Shown here piece after piece: positions 6,623 to 15,640 of a stretch of DNA of 34,458 bases. The notes under the pieces were generated by a model that was not told where the DNA came from, ran no database searches, and worked only from the letters and a program-made list of their open reading frames with translations. Position 1 is the first letter of the stretch. Each line of letters opens with the position of its first letter. The position numbers and the translations under genes were made by a program. The stretch comes from Acidobacteria bacterium RIFCSPLOWO2_02_FULL_67_21 (GTDB taxonomy: Bacteria; Acidobacteriota; Vicinamibacteria; Vicinamibacterales; UBA2999), in contig MEKU01000004.1 in the NCBI GenBank assembly GCA_001767195.1, positions 24,736 through 59,193 of the forward strand, given 5' to 3'.

Positions 6623-8413
6623 TTATCTAAACTCGACCTTGGCGATCTTCTGCGTGCCCGTGTACGGGATCCAGAGCACGGGACGCGCGCCGCTGCTGTC
6701 CACGACCATGTGCCGGCTGTTGGTGCCGCGCGACGGCAGCGGATAGCGCGTGAACTGCTCGGTCTCCGGGTTGAACTTGAAGAACACGTCGCCGTTGGCG
6801 GCCGTGACATACGCCATGTGATTCTTGTCGACGACGATCTTGTACGGGTGGATGTAGCGGCCATCGGGCAGGTCGTACTCCTTCAGCTGCCGCGTGCGGA
6901 TGTGGGTGCGCGCAATCTTCCCTGCCCAGTAGTAGCCGCTGTACATGTAGTCGCCGTTGGGGTCGACGCCCATCCGCCGCGGCCCCTTCTGGTACAGCGA
7001 GGCCACCATGTTCCAGCCGCCGCCCGCCCGCTTGTCGTTCTGCGCGTCGGCCGGCAGCATCGGCTCGTCCAGCGGTGCAAGCCGGATCTCGCTGATGTCG
7101 TCGGTGCGTGAGTCGACGATCCCGATGCGGTCCGCGCCGAGCTGGTGGAACCAGACCCGTTCTTCGCGGTCGATCACCATGTCGTACGTGCGGCCGTACG
7201 GCGTGACCGCGCGGTACTCCTTGTACTCGCCCGTCTTCGGGTCGACGCGGAAGAGGCCGTTCGGCTGCGATCCCCAGAGGAAGCCCTTCGAATCGACCTG
7301 CTTTCCGTTGGCAAACCCACCCCCGAGCCCCTGCGGCCTGGGGTAGAAGCGGAGCTTCTGCGTCGCAATATCGAGCCGGTAGAGGGTGCCGAACCAGATG
7401 GCGCCGCTCGGGTCGTTGGTCGAGCCGATGCCCGAGTAGTAGATGTTGCCGTCGCTGCCGAGCGCGACGTCGTGGATCGTGCCGCCTTCCTGTTCGTCCG
7501 ACCGGGTGGCCAGGAACCAGTCGGCGCCGCTGCGGTACTCGTTATACGGCGGCGGCGTTTCCTCGACGATCGTTTCTCCGTTCCGGTACGAATACCGCTG
7601 CGTCCTGCCGGTGCGAGGATCGAGGCGCCCCACCTCCGCCCGGTCTCCGGTGACGTCGTATTCGGTCACCACAATGCGCGTCGCCTCGCCGGTCGGCCGC
7701 GGGAACGGCTTCGGCGTCATGGCCAGCGGCTCGGGTCCCGCCACCCGCGTCAGATACGAAATGATGTCCTGCTTCCGGTGCTCGAAGAGCTGCTGCTGCA
7801 CGCCCATCGGCTTGCCGCTGGCGTCGAGCACCGGCGGGTCGTACTTGCCGCCGCCGGGCCTCTCGGGCGGATCGCCCGCCGCAATGAGCCTGCCCATGTG
7901 GTTGACGATGATCTCCCAGCCGGCGCGGTCGAACCGCTTTTCCAGCACGAAGCCGGGCTGATGACACGTGCTGCACGTGTTGATGAGAATCCGCTTCATC
8001 CGGCCCGGCACGCCGCGATCTTCCGGCGTCAGATCGGGAAGGCTGTTCAGCCACTCCACGTCCGAGAGCTGCCGGACGTAGTTCTGGACCGGCTTCATCG
8101 TGAAGTCGCGCTGCGCCTTCTGCCCCGACATGAGCGGCTGCTCGCCGGCCTCGCGTGCAAAGCCGACCGCCTGCGCCCAGACGCGGTATTTTCCGTTCGG
8201 GAGCTGGGGAAACGCGTACTGGCCGGTGCGGTCGGTCCAGACCGATGTCGTGATCGTCGACCCCTCGGCTTTCGCCGAGATCGTGACCCCCTCCATCGGC
8301 TGGCCGTCGGCGCCTTTGACCGTGCCGGTCAGGACGCCGCCGGACGGAGTCTGGGACGCCGCCACCACGCCGAATGAGAGGACGGCCGCAAGGATGATGA
8401 ATGGATGTCTCAC
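6623..8413 (-). CDS. secreted CarboxypepD_reg / c-type heme / Vgb-like beta-propeller protein
   Basis: GVLTGTVKGADGQPMEGVTISAKAEG; heme motif CSTCH; propeller repeats such as GNIYYSGIGSTNDPSGAIWFGTLYRLD and ERVWFHQLGADRIGIVD. Confidence 0.85.
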   Translation of the reverse strand: MRHPFIILAAVLSFGVVAASQTPSGGVLTGTVKGADGQPMEGVTISAKAEGSTITTSVWTDRTGQYAFPQLPNGKYRVWAQAVGFAREAGEQPLMSGQKAQRDFTMKPVQNYVRQLSDVEWLNSLPDLTPEDRGVPGRMKRILINTCSTCHQPGFVLEKRFDRAGWEIIVNHMGRLIAAGDPPERPGGGKYDPPVLDASGKPMGVQQQLFEHRKQDIISYLTRVAGPEPLAMTPKPFPRPTGEATRIVVTEYDVTGDRAEVGRLDPRTGRTQRYSYRNGETIVEETPPPYNEYRSGADWFLATRSDEQEGGTIHDVALGSDGNIYYSGIGSTNDPSGAIWFGTLYRLDIATQKLRFYPRPQGLGGGFANGKQVDSKGFLWGSQPNGLFRVDPKTGEYKEYRAVTPYGRTYDMVIDREERVWFHQLGADRIGIVDSRTDDISEIRLAPLDEPMLPADAQNDKRAGGGWNMVASLYQKGPRRMGVDPNGDYMYSGYYWAGKIARTHIRTRQLKEYDLPDGRYIHPYKIVVDKNHMAYVTAANGDVFFKFNPETEQFTRYPLPSRGTNSRHMVVDSSGARPVLWIPYTGTQKIAKVEFR

Positions 8414-8425
8414 GTGCGTTCTCCT

Positions 8426-8785
8426 CTACCGGACTTTCAGGTAGGCGATGAGATCGTCGAGATCTCCGCCGGTAATGCTGTAACGGAAGGCCGGCATCAG
8501 CCCCGGAATCCCTTCCTGGACCGTACGCCGCACGGTGGCTTCGTTTGCAGTCGGCCTCTTGAAGAAACCGACCAGATCCGTGGACGCCTGAATGCCTTGT
8601 GCCTTCTTCTGGCCCGACGGGACGTGGCAGAGCGGACACCGCTGCAGGAACAGCGCCTCGCCCTTCTTCTGCTGATCGGTCAAAGTGGGAACGGTCGGCG
8701 ATCCGGCCTGCGCGGCAAGCGAGGCGGGCGCGGCAAGCGTGCCGGCCAGCAGGGCGACGAGAACGACACGACGGACGTTGGGCAT
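8426..8785 (-). CDS. small c-type cytochrome
   Basis: 119 aa from ATG at 8785 (AAGGAG SD); signal peptide; CPLCH heme motif; C-terminal GGDLDDLIAYLKVR. Confidence 0.88.
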   Translation of the reverse strand: MPNVRRVVLVALLAGTLAAPASLAAQAGSPTVPTLTDQQKKGEALFLQRCPLCHVPSGQKKAQGIQASTDLVGFFKRPTANEATVRRTVQEGIPGLMPAFRYSITGGDLDDLIAYLKVR

Positions 8786-9173
8786 ACCTGCTCCTTGGAA
8801 CCCGGGTGCCTGGGACGCCTGTATATGGCGTGCCGGCGGCGCCGAGTCAACAGGAAAATGCGGGCCGCCAGGGGGCGTCCCCTCGGCGTGGTATTGCATC
8901 CCGAACTCGTCTGTGCTGAAAGTGAGGAAGGATGCGACACGGAGCGCCGCGGACGTGACAGGGGTTCCATGGACGGTCGGGTGGACGATTGGCGGGAGCA
9001 TCCTTGTCCGGCCGTTGCGCACGGGGGCTGCAACTGTGGCTCGCGCCGTGCGGGAGGTCGCCCCACGCCGCCGCATTCGCGTGTCACCGATGAGCGGCGA
9101 GTGGCTGCGCCAGCATCAGGCCAACGAGCCGAAACATCCCCGGGACGGCGGCTGACCCTTCATCACGTGAGGC

Positions 9174-9359
9174 ATTGACGCTCGGGTACCGCTTCCGATC
9201 GCGTCGTGTCCTGTCGTTGCCGTACCCGCGATGCGCGCGTGAACCTCGACCGTGGGTTACGGCGCGGGTAACTGCTTACCAGGCTCGCAGAGGGCCGCGA
9301 GACGACTCCTTCGAGACGCGCGGAATCCACGCGCGACACGGTATTGACCGGCGGGTACC
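9174..9359. promoter_or_regulatory. duplicated 17-bp motif ATTGACNNNCGGGTACC (9174-9190 and 9343-9359)
   Basis: ATTGACGCTCGGGTACC and ATTGACCGGCGGGTACC, 14/17 identical, upstream of the cupredoxin gene. Confidence 0.35.
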
Positions 9360-9414
9360 ATCCTTGCCCAGCGCCGCGCGTGAGGAGCCGTCACTGGTCT
9401 CCGGCGAGGTGCTC

Positions 9415-9849
9415 ATGTTTCATTGGACCGGGCTCGCCACCGCTGCGGCCGCGGCGCTCGCGCTGGCGGCGTGCGGTGGCGACGGGAACTCCAGCACGCC
9501 GACCGCTCCATCGACGGACGGTGGCGTGGGCGCCACGGTCGTAATTACCGCAAGCGGCGTCAGCGGCTCGACGCCGCGAGTCGGGCTCGGCCAGCGCATT
9601 CGGTTCACCAATAACGATTCGCGGCCGCACCAGCTGCTCTCGACGCCCCACGGCAGTCACACCGATTGTCCGGCGCTCAACGAGATCGATCTGCTCTCAC
9701 CGGGGCAGAGCCGGGACTCCGGCGTTCTCAACGTCCGGCGTGGATGCGGATTCCACGACCATCTGAATCCGGACGACCAGCGCTTTCGCGGGCAGGTGCT
9801 GGTGGGACTGAGCGAGAACGATCCCGTTCCGCCGGATCCGGATTACTGA
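9415..9849 (+). CDS. cupredoxin/plastocyanin-like lipoprotein
   Basis: Lipobox LAAC; IRFTNNDSRPHQLLSTPHGSHTDCP and GCGFHDHLNP supply His/Cys/His copper-ligand-like residues. Confidence 0.75.
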   Translation: MFHWTGLATAAAAALALAACGGDGNSSTPTAPSTDGGVGATVVITASGVSGSTPRVGLGQRIRFTNNDSRPHQLLSTPHGSHTDCPALNEIDLLSPGQSRDSGVLNVRRGCGFHDHLNPDDQRFRGQVLVGLSENDPVPPDPDY

Positions 9850-9855
9850 ACCAGC

Positions 9856-9897
9856 GTAGTGCCCGGCTTCAGCCGGGCTGAAGCCCGGCGCCACGTA
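9856..9897. repeat. GTAG-type REP (three-arm form)
   Basis: GTAGTGCCCGGCTTCAGCCGGGCTGAAGCCCGGCGCCACGTAC between convergent stops. Confidence 0.85.
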
Positions 9898-9904
9898 CGA
9901 AACG

Positions 9905-11467
9905 TCAGTCTGTGGCCGCGGACGTCGCCGCGTTCGAAGCACGGAAGGCATCCCACTCGCGCTTCCCGCGCTCGAACAGGCGCAGGATCCGGTCGCTGCC
10001 GCGGAACTCGGCGAGGATGGCGGCCTGGCGGCTCGCGCGCTGCGTGACCAGCACGTAGCCGAGCGTCGTCGCCATGATGGTGCCCTCCTCGGTCCTGGTG
10101 GCCTCGAACTTCGAGCGGAAGTCGCGAAGGACCGCGTCGAAGGCCGGCCGGTCCCATTCCTCGAGCGGGACGTCCAGCCGCAGGAAGTCGTTCAGCACCT
10201 GCGCGTACTCCGCGCTGGGCGGCAGGTGCCAGAACGCGATGTCGGGGCCGAGTGCGGCCACGTGGGACGGAAGGTAGATCGCCGCGCCGGCGGGCACCCG
10301 CTGTTTCAGCGCGGGATTGTAGCGGCGCACCTCGTCGGTCGAGAGCTTCGCGGCGCGAACGACCTCGGTCAACGTGACCGCGCGGCGCGCGCGCATCCCA
10401 TAGATCCGCTCCTGGGGCGTCGTGGCGATCAGCTGGGCGACATTGGCCGCGTTGCCGAAGACCATCTCGGCATAGAGCGCGGAGCGCACGCCGTAGGTGC
10501 CGTACACGTCACGGAAGGTCCTGGGCGACAGCTGGCGGAGATCGCGGGCGAACGCGGACCCGAGAAAATACCGTTCGCGGTTGTCGGCGCCGCCGAGCCG
10601 CTCGCCGTTGATCAGCACGCGGCCGACGTTGGTGCCGCCGGTGTGATGCTCCGACAGCGCCGGCACGAAGCTGCCGTACTTGGTGGCCAGAATCGAGAGA
10701 TAGGCGGCGCAGTACGGCGCCTGGGTCGTCTGGTTGTAGCCCTCGATGGCGTGGGGTGCCAGCCGCTTCATGACGTTCCAGTTCCGCAGCAGCCACTGGC
10801 AGAAGCCGAGCGCGCGCGCCTCCGAGCGCACGGTGCCGTTGAGGCCCGACTCGACGATGGCCTGTGCCAGCCCGACTTCCGCGGGCACGCCGAATCGCTC
10901 GTAGATGGCGCCCCACTCGGCGAGGAACGCGCCGTACCGCCGCGCATTGGGCCGCAGCGACAGCCCGCGCGTGGCGTTCTGGATCAGCGGGCCGACGGAC
11001 GGCTCCAGCAGCCGCGCGAGCTCATCCCGCCGCTGTTCCAGGCGGGCCGGCAGGCGCCGTCCGTCCAGGAGCGGGGCGAGCGACGGATCTTCCCATGCGG
11101 CCTCGCGCGACCAGTTGCCCCTGGCGGGCACGGTGACGATCAGCCGTCCGTCCACCCCACTGCCGAACGCGATCAGGCCGTCCGGAATGGTGAAGATATG
11201 GCGCCAGAAGCGGAACGCCGGCCGGAAGCGCTGCAGGGTCTCGAAGTCGATCGTGAGGCGAGCGGTCGCGTGCTCCCGCACCAGGGTGGCAAACGAGGGC
11301 GACGCGGCGGGAGTTTCAGCCAGCCCCGCGAGAGCCTGCCGGCGCCCCGCAACGGGCTCACTGGTCTGCGCCGCTGGCAGCTCGATGGCTGCGCCCAGGA
11401 CGCACGCAGCCATCGCCGTAAGCGCCAAGCGTGTCGTCGTCGTTCTCACGATGAATCTCCGCGGCAC
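9905..11467 (-). CDS. lytic transglycosylase (SLT) with LysM-like region
   Basis: IYERFGVPAEVGLAQAIVESGLNGTVRSEARALGFCQWLLRNW; LysM-like VTLTEVVRAAKLSTDEVRRYNPALKQRVPAGAAIYLP. Confidence 0.82.
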   Translation of the reverse strand: MPRRFIVRTTTTRLALTAMAACVLGAAIELPAAQTSEPVAGRRQALAGLAETPAASPSFATLVREHATARLTIDFETLQRFRPAFRFWRHIFTIPDGLIAFGSGVDGRLIVTVPARGNWSREAAWEDPSLAPLLDGRRLPARLEQRRDELARLLEPSVGPLIQNATRGLSLRPNARRYGAFLAEWGAIYERFGVPAEVGLAQAIVESGLNGTVRSEARALGFCQWLLRNWNVMKRLAPHAIEGYNQTTQAPYCAAYLSILATKYGSFVPALSEHHTGGTNVGRVLINGERLGGADNRERYFLGSAFARDLRQLSPRTFRDVYGTYGVRSALYAEMVFGNAANVAQLIATTPQERIYGMRARRAVTLTEVVRAAKLSTDEVRRYNPALKQRVPAGAAIYLPSHVAALGPDIAFWHLPPSAEYAQVLNDFLRLDVPLEEWDRPAFDAVLRDFRSKFEATRTEEGTIMATTLGYVLVTQRASRQAAILAEFRGSDRILRLFERGKREWDAFRASNAATSAATD

Positions 11468-11527
11468 GCCGTCTGGGCCACGGCGCCCTAAATAGCGCTT
11501 TCGATTATGCGGGAGTGATCCAGGATG

Positions 11528-12550
11528 TCAAGCGCCGCCATCCAGGCGGCGGCCGTTCCCCTCGTCGAACAGGTGCAGCCGCTCGCGCGGGAGCGCCACC
11601 GCGACGTCGGCGCCGACCGGCGGCGGTCGATCGGGCACGAGTGCGAGAAGAACCGGGGCGCCGGGCGCCGACAGGCGCAGATGGACGAGGCTGTCGTGGC
11701 CTCGGGGCTCCACCACGTCGACCGTGGCACGCAGCGGGCCTTGGGCGCCGAGTACCACATCCTGAGGCCGGATCCCCGCAAGGACCCCGGGACGCGCGCC
11801 GGCCATCAGGATCGGCGCCGGCAGCAGGTTCATCGGCGGCGCCCCGATGAAGCGCGCGACGAAGGCATTGGCGGGCCGGTGGTACACGTCGAGCGGCGGC
11901 GCCGCCTGCTCGATCGCACCGTCGCGCATCACCACGACCCGGCTGCCGAGCGTCATGGCCTCTTCCTGATCGTGCGTCACGTGAACGATCGTCGCGCCGA
12001 TCGTCCGATGCAACCGGCGGAGCTCGGCACGCGCCTGCGCCCGCAGTGAAGGATCGAGATTGGAGAGCGGCTCGTCCAGCAGGAAGGCCTTCGGTTTGCG
12101 CACGATCGCCCGTCCGAGCGCCACGCGCTGCCGCTGGCCGCCCGAAAGCTGCGCCGGCCGACGGCCCAGCAGCTCCGTAATGGCCAGCGCCGCCGCCACA
12201 GCCTCCACCTCGCGCACGATGATCGCGCGCGCCACGCCGCGCGCGCGCAGCCCGTAGGCCAGATTCTCACGGACCGTCATGTGCGGGTACAGCGCATAGG
12301 TCTGGAAGACCATCGCGACGTCGCGGTCCTGCGGCGGCAGCCCGGTGACGTCGGTGCCGCCGATGGTGATGGCCCCGGCCGTGAGCGGTTCGAGCCCCGC
12401 AATCAGCCGGAGCAGCGTGCTCTTGCCGCATCCGGACGGACCGACGAGCACGAGGAACTCGCCATCGGCCACGTCGAGGTCGACGCCCGCCACGGCCACG
12501 TGCCCGTTGGGGAACGTCTTGGCGACCCGGTGCAGGCGAATCTCGGCCAT
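11528..12550 (-). CDS. sugar ABC transporter ATP-binding protein (MalK/UgpC type)
   Basis: Walker A GPSGCGKST, signature LSGGQRQRVALGRAIVR, Walker B AFLLDEPLSNLD, C-terminal TOBE-like region. Confidence 0.95.
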   Translation of the reverse strand: MAEIRLHRVAKTFPNGHVAVAGVDLDVADGEFLVLVGPSGCGKSTLLRLIAGLEPLTAGAITIGGTDVTGLPPQDRDVAMVFQTYALYPHMTVRENLAYGLRARGVARAIIVREVEAVAAALAITELLGRRPAQLSGGQRQRVALGRAIVRKPKAFLLDEPLSNLDPSLRAQARAELRRLHRTIGATIVHVTHDQEEAMTLGSRVVVMRDGAIEQAAPPLDVYHRPANAFVARFIGAPPMNLLPAPILMAGARPGVLAGIRPQDVVLGAQGPLRATVDVVEPRGHDSLVHLRLSAPGAPVLLALVPDRPPPVGADVAVALPRERLHLFDEGNGRRLDGGA

Positions 12551-12555
12551 CGCTG

Positions 12556-13374
12556 CTATCCCTTGGTGGCGCCGGCCGTCAGGCCTGCAACGATCCGCCG
12601 CTGCAGCGCGAGCACGATCAGTACCGCCGGAGCCGTGGCGAGCGCCGCCGCGGCCATCACCTGTCCCCACGGCACCTGATAGCGGCCACGGAACAGCGCC
12701 ACGGCCACCGGCACCGTGTGGTGCTCCGGCCCGAGCATGAACGAGAGCGCGAACAGGAACTCGTTCCAGCAGTACAGGAACGTCAGGATGGCGGTGGCGC
12801 CGAGGGCTGGCGCGGCCAGCGGCAGCACGACGGTCCGGAGTACGCGCAGGCGCGACGCGCCGTCCAGCATCGCGGCCTCCTCGATGTCGCGCGGCAGCTG
12901 GCGGAGAAAGGCGGTGAGCATCCAGACCGCCAGCGGTGTCGAAAAAGTCAGGTACGGCAGCACCAGTCCTGGATAGGTGTCGAGCAGGCGCAGCTCGCGC
13001 AGCACCAGATACAGCGGCGGCACGATCGAGATCTGCGGAAACATCGACACCGCCAGGATGAACGCCAGCAAGAGGGATTTGCCTCGCACCCGGAGGCGTG
13101 CGAGCGGATAGGCACAGAGTGCCGCAACCGGCACGGCCAGAAGCGTGGTCGCCCCGGCCACGAGCAGCGAGTTCCGAATCGGGATCAGGAAATCGCGTTC
13201 GCCGACCAGCGCCCGGTAATGCTCGAGCGAGAGGGCCGTCGGCACGAGCGGACGGGCGCCAAAGAGCTGTGCCTCCGGCGTCAGCGCCGCCGTCGCGATC
13301 CAGTAGATCGGGAACAGCAGGACGCCCAGCAGGGCCAGCTGTGCCGCGCGCATCGCCGCGGTGCGCCCCGTCAT
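12556..13374 (-). CDS. carbohydrate ABC transporter permease (MalG-type)
   Basis: Multiple TM segments; EAAMLDGASRLRVLRTVVLPLAAPAL EAA loop. Confidence 0.93.
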   Translation of the reverse strand: MTGRTAAMRAAQLALLGVLLFPIYWIATAALTPEAQLFGARPLVPTALSLEHYRALVGERDFLIPIRNSLLVAGATTLLAVPVAALCAYPLARLRVRGKSLLLAFILAVSMFPQISIVPPLYLVLRELRLLDTYPGLVLPYLTFSTPLAVWMLTAFLRQLPRDIEEAAMLDGASRLRVLRTVVLPLAAPALGATAILTFLYCWNEFLFALSFMLGPEHHTVPVAVALFRGRYQVPWGQVMAAAALATAPAVLIVLALQRRIVAGLTAGATKG

Positions 13375-14285
13375 GCCGGCTCCTTCTCGACGAGCGAGCG
13401 GCCGAGCGCGCGTACCCAGACGAGCGCGAACGCAAACGTCAGCAGAAACACGGAGATCGACAGGGCGGCGCCGTAGCCGAACCGCAGCCGCTGCATCACG
13501 GTCGCGAACGCGTAGAGCGACAACGGTTCGGTGGCCGTTCCCGGGCCGCCGCCGGTGAGCACGTACGCGAGATCGAAGATCCGCAGGGCGTCGAGCATCC
13601 GGAACGCGGCGGCGACGACGACGGCGGGCGCCAGGAGCGGCAGCGTAATCGTGAACAGCCGCCGCGCTGCTCCGGCGCCATCCACGCGCGCCGCTTCGTC
13701 GAGCGAGGGATCGATCGCCTGGAGACCGGCCAGCAGCAGGAGCGCGACAAAAGGGGTCGTCTTCCAGATGTCGGCGACGACGATCGGTACCCAGGCGGCC
13801 CAGGGATGCACGAACCAGTCAAAGGAAGCGGCCACGACGCCGGCATCCCGAAGAGTCGTCGACACGAGCCCTCCCTGGGACTCGAAGAGGAAGCGCCAGA
13901 CGAGCGCCGCGACGACCGTGGGCACGGCCCACGGCAGCAGCACCATGGCGCGGATGGGACCACGTCCCCGCGTGACGGAGTGCATCAACAGCGCAAAAGC
14001 GACGCCGAGCACCAGCTCGAACGCGACGCTCACGATGGCAAAGCCGAGCGTGTGGACGACGGCGCCGCGGAAACGCGCGTCCTGCGCCGCTTCCACGAAA
14101 TTGTCCAGGCCGCTGAACGGCCGGCCGAGCCACGGCAGCCGCAGGTCGTGGACGTGCAGCGCTTCCCAGGCCGTCATGCCGATCGGAACGATGGCCACCA
14201 CGATCATCACGAGGAATGCAGGGGCCATGAGCAGCCACGCCACACGCGCGTCCGTGCGATCGAGCCGGCCGGCCGGACGGTTCAT
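13371..14285 (-). CDS. carbohydrate ABC transporter permease (MalF/UgpA-type)
   Basis: EAARVDGAGAARRLFTITLPLLAPAV EAA loop; 4-bp ATGA overlaps with neighbours. Confidence 0.93.
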   Translation of the reverse strand: MNRPAGRLDRTDARVAWLLMAPAFLVMIVVAIVPIGMTAWEALHVHDLRLPWLGRPFSGLDNFVEAAQDARFRGAVVHTLGFAIVSVAFELVLGVAFALLMHSVTRGRGPIRAMVLLPWAVPTVVAALVWRFLFESQGGLVSTTLRDAGVVAASFDWFVHPWAAWVPIVVADIWKTTPFVALLLLAGLQAIDPSLDEAARVDGAGAARRLFTITLPLLAPAVVVAAAFRMLDALRIFDLAYVLTGGGPGTATEPLSLYAFATVMQRLRFGYGAALSISVFLLTFAFALVWVRALGRSLVEKEPA

Positions 14286-15553
14286 GGCGCAGTGCCCGGG
14301 GCGGCCAGCCCGCTGCGGGCCAGGAGCATCCGGATCTCCGCTGCCGCGTCGCGCAGCGCGGTGGCCGGCGTCTCTTGGCCGCTCAGCGCGCGATGGAGGT
14401 GCACCTGCAGGATCTCGGACAGCTCGCTGTAGACGGGCGTCACTGGCCGCGGCCGCGCCGCGGCCAGTGCGGCCCGCACCTGGTCGAGGGGGAGCGGCAG
14501 GGCGTCGGCCAGTGCCGGAGCCTCGTAGAGCGACTGCCGCGCGGGGAGCTGGCTGACGAATCGGGCGCGTTCGAGCATCTGCTCGGGAGCCGTGAGGAAT
14601 GCGACCAGATCGCGCGCGAGCGAGGGGTTCGCGCTGTGCGCGTTCACGGCGAGCTGCGCCCCGCCGAGGGCTGCCGTGATCTCTCCTCCGGCGGCCGAAG
14701 GGAATGGCGCAATGGAGTACCGGCCCGCCACGCGGGAACGCGCCGAGTCCGCCAGCAAGGTCCAGGCATAGGGCCAGTTGCGCATGAACATCGCGTCACC
14801 ATTCTGAAACGCGAACCGCACCTGTTCTTCCTGCCACGTCAGCGCCGACGGCGGGACGAACCCCCGGGGGCCGAGCGCATCGCGCATGAAGGTGAGCGCC
14901 CTCACGGCGGCCGGCTCGTCGACGGTGACACGGCCGTCGGGTGCGAGTATGCGGCCGCCGAACGCGCCGAGGTGTTCGAGAAAGACGGTCACCAGCCCTT
15001 CGTAGCGCGCTCCCTGCCAGACGAGCCCGAAGGGCACGGCGCCGGTGCTGACGGCGTGGCGCGCCGCGTCACCCAGCTCAGGCAGCGATCGCGGCGCCTC
15101 AGGCAGCAGATCGGTCCGCCAGTAGAGCAGGCCGACGTCGACAAACCAGGGCGCCGCGTACAGCCCGCCGTTCCACTGCGCGGCCGCGAGGGCCGCCGGG
15201 AGAAAGTCGCCGACGTCGGGCAGCGCGTCATCGAGCGACATGATCCAGCCCGCGGCGGCGAACTCGGCCGTCCAGATCACATCGAGCTGCAGGACATCGG
15301 GGTGCCGTACGCGCGCGTTGAGCCACTGAACGTACAGCTGGTGGCGCTGGTCGGCCGCATCGGGCGTCACCCGAAGCTCGACGCGGACGCCGGGGTGCCG
15401 CTCCTCGAATCGCGCGAGCTGACTGCGCACGAGGGTGCCTTCGGTCCCGAGGGCGCTGCCCGAGAACGTCAGCGGCTCGGGCCCCTCTGGGAGACTGCAC
15501 GCCGCGCCTGCGCACGCGAGGAGCAGAAGCAGCCGCACCGATCGCGAGGACAT
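14282..15553 (-). CDS. extracellular solute-binding lipoprotein of the ABC transporter
   Basis: Signal and lipobox LLACAGAAC; family-1 solute-binding features (FEERHPGVRVELRVTPDAADQRHQLYVQWLNA); operon with permeases. Confidence 0.93.
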   Translation of the reverse strand: MSSRSVRLLLLLACAGAACSLPEGPEPLTFSGSALGTEGTLVRSQLARFEERHPGVRVELRVTPDAADQRHQLYVQWLNARVRHPDVLQLDVIWTAEFAAAGWIMSLDDALPDVGDFLPAALAAAQWNGGLYAAPWFVDVGLLYWRTDLLPEAPRSLPELGDAARHAVSTGAVPFGLVWQGARYEGLVTVFLEHLGAFGGRILAPDGRVTVDEPAAVRALTFMRDALGPRGFVPPSALTWQEEQVRFAFQNGDAMFMRNWPYAWTLLADSARSRVAGRYSIAPFPSAAGGEITAALGGAQLAVNAHSANPSLARDLVAFLTAPEQMLERARFVSQLPARQSLYEAPALADALPLPLDQVRAALAAARPRPVTPVYSELSEILQVHLHRALSGQETPATALRDAAAEIRMLLARSGLAAPGTAP

Positions 15554-15589
15554 CGGTCAATGATGCGCGCAGCGGCGCCGATTGCCAAT

Positions 15590-15618
15590 TTGACAACCAT
15601 AACCGGGTGCAGCATTCT
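15590..15618 (+). promoter_or_regulatory. candidate sigma70-like promoter
   Basis: TTGACA (15590-15595), 17-nt spacer, CATTCT (15613-15618), 23 nt before the ATG at 15641. Confidence 0.4.
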
Positions 15619-15640
15619 TCGGCTCTGGCGAGGAGGGAAT

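Noticed and set aside
7145-8377. 410-aa plus-strand ORF
   Set aside because: Antisense to the CarboxypepD_reg/heme/propeller gene; shadow-ORF composition.
6623-8413. Streptogramin (virginiamycin B) resistance lyase
   Set aside because: Only the propeller resembles Vgb; N-terminal CarboxypepD_reg and heme domains and genomic context do not suggest antibiotic resistance.
10226-11491. 421-aa plus-strand ORF
   Set aside because: Antisense to the lytic transglycosylase.
13098-14432. 444-aa plus-strand ORF
   Set aside because: Antisense to ABC permease genes; low-complexity Arg/Asp/His composition.
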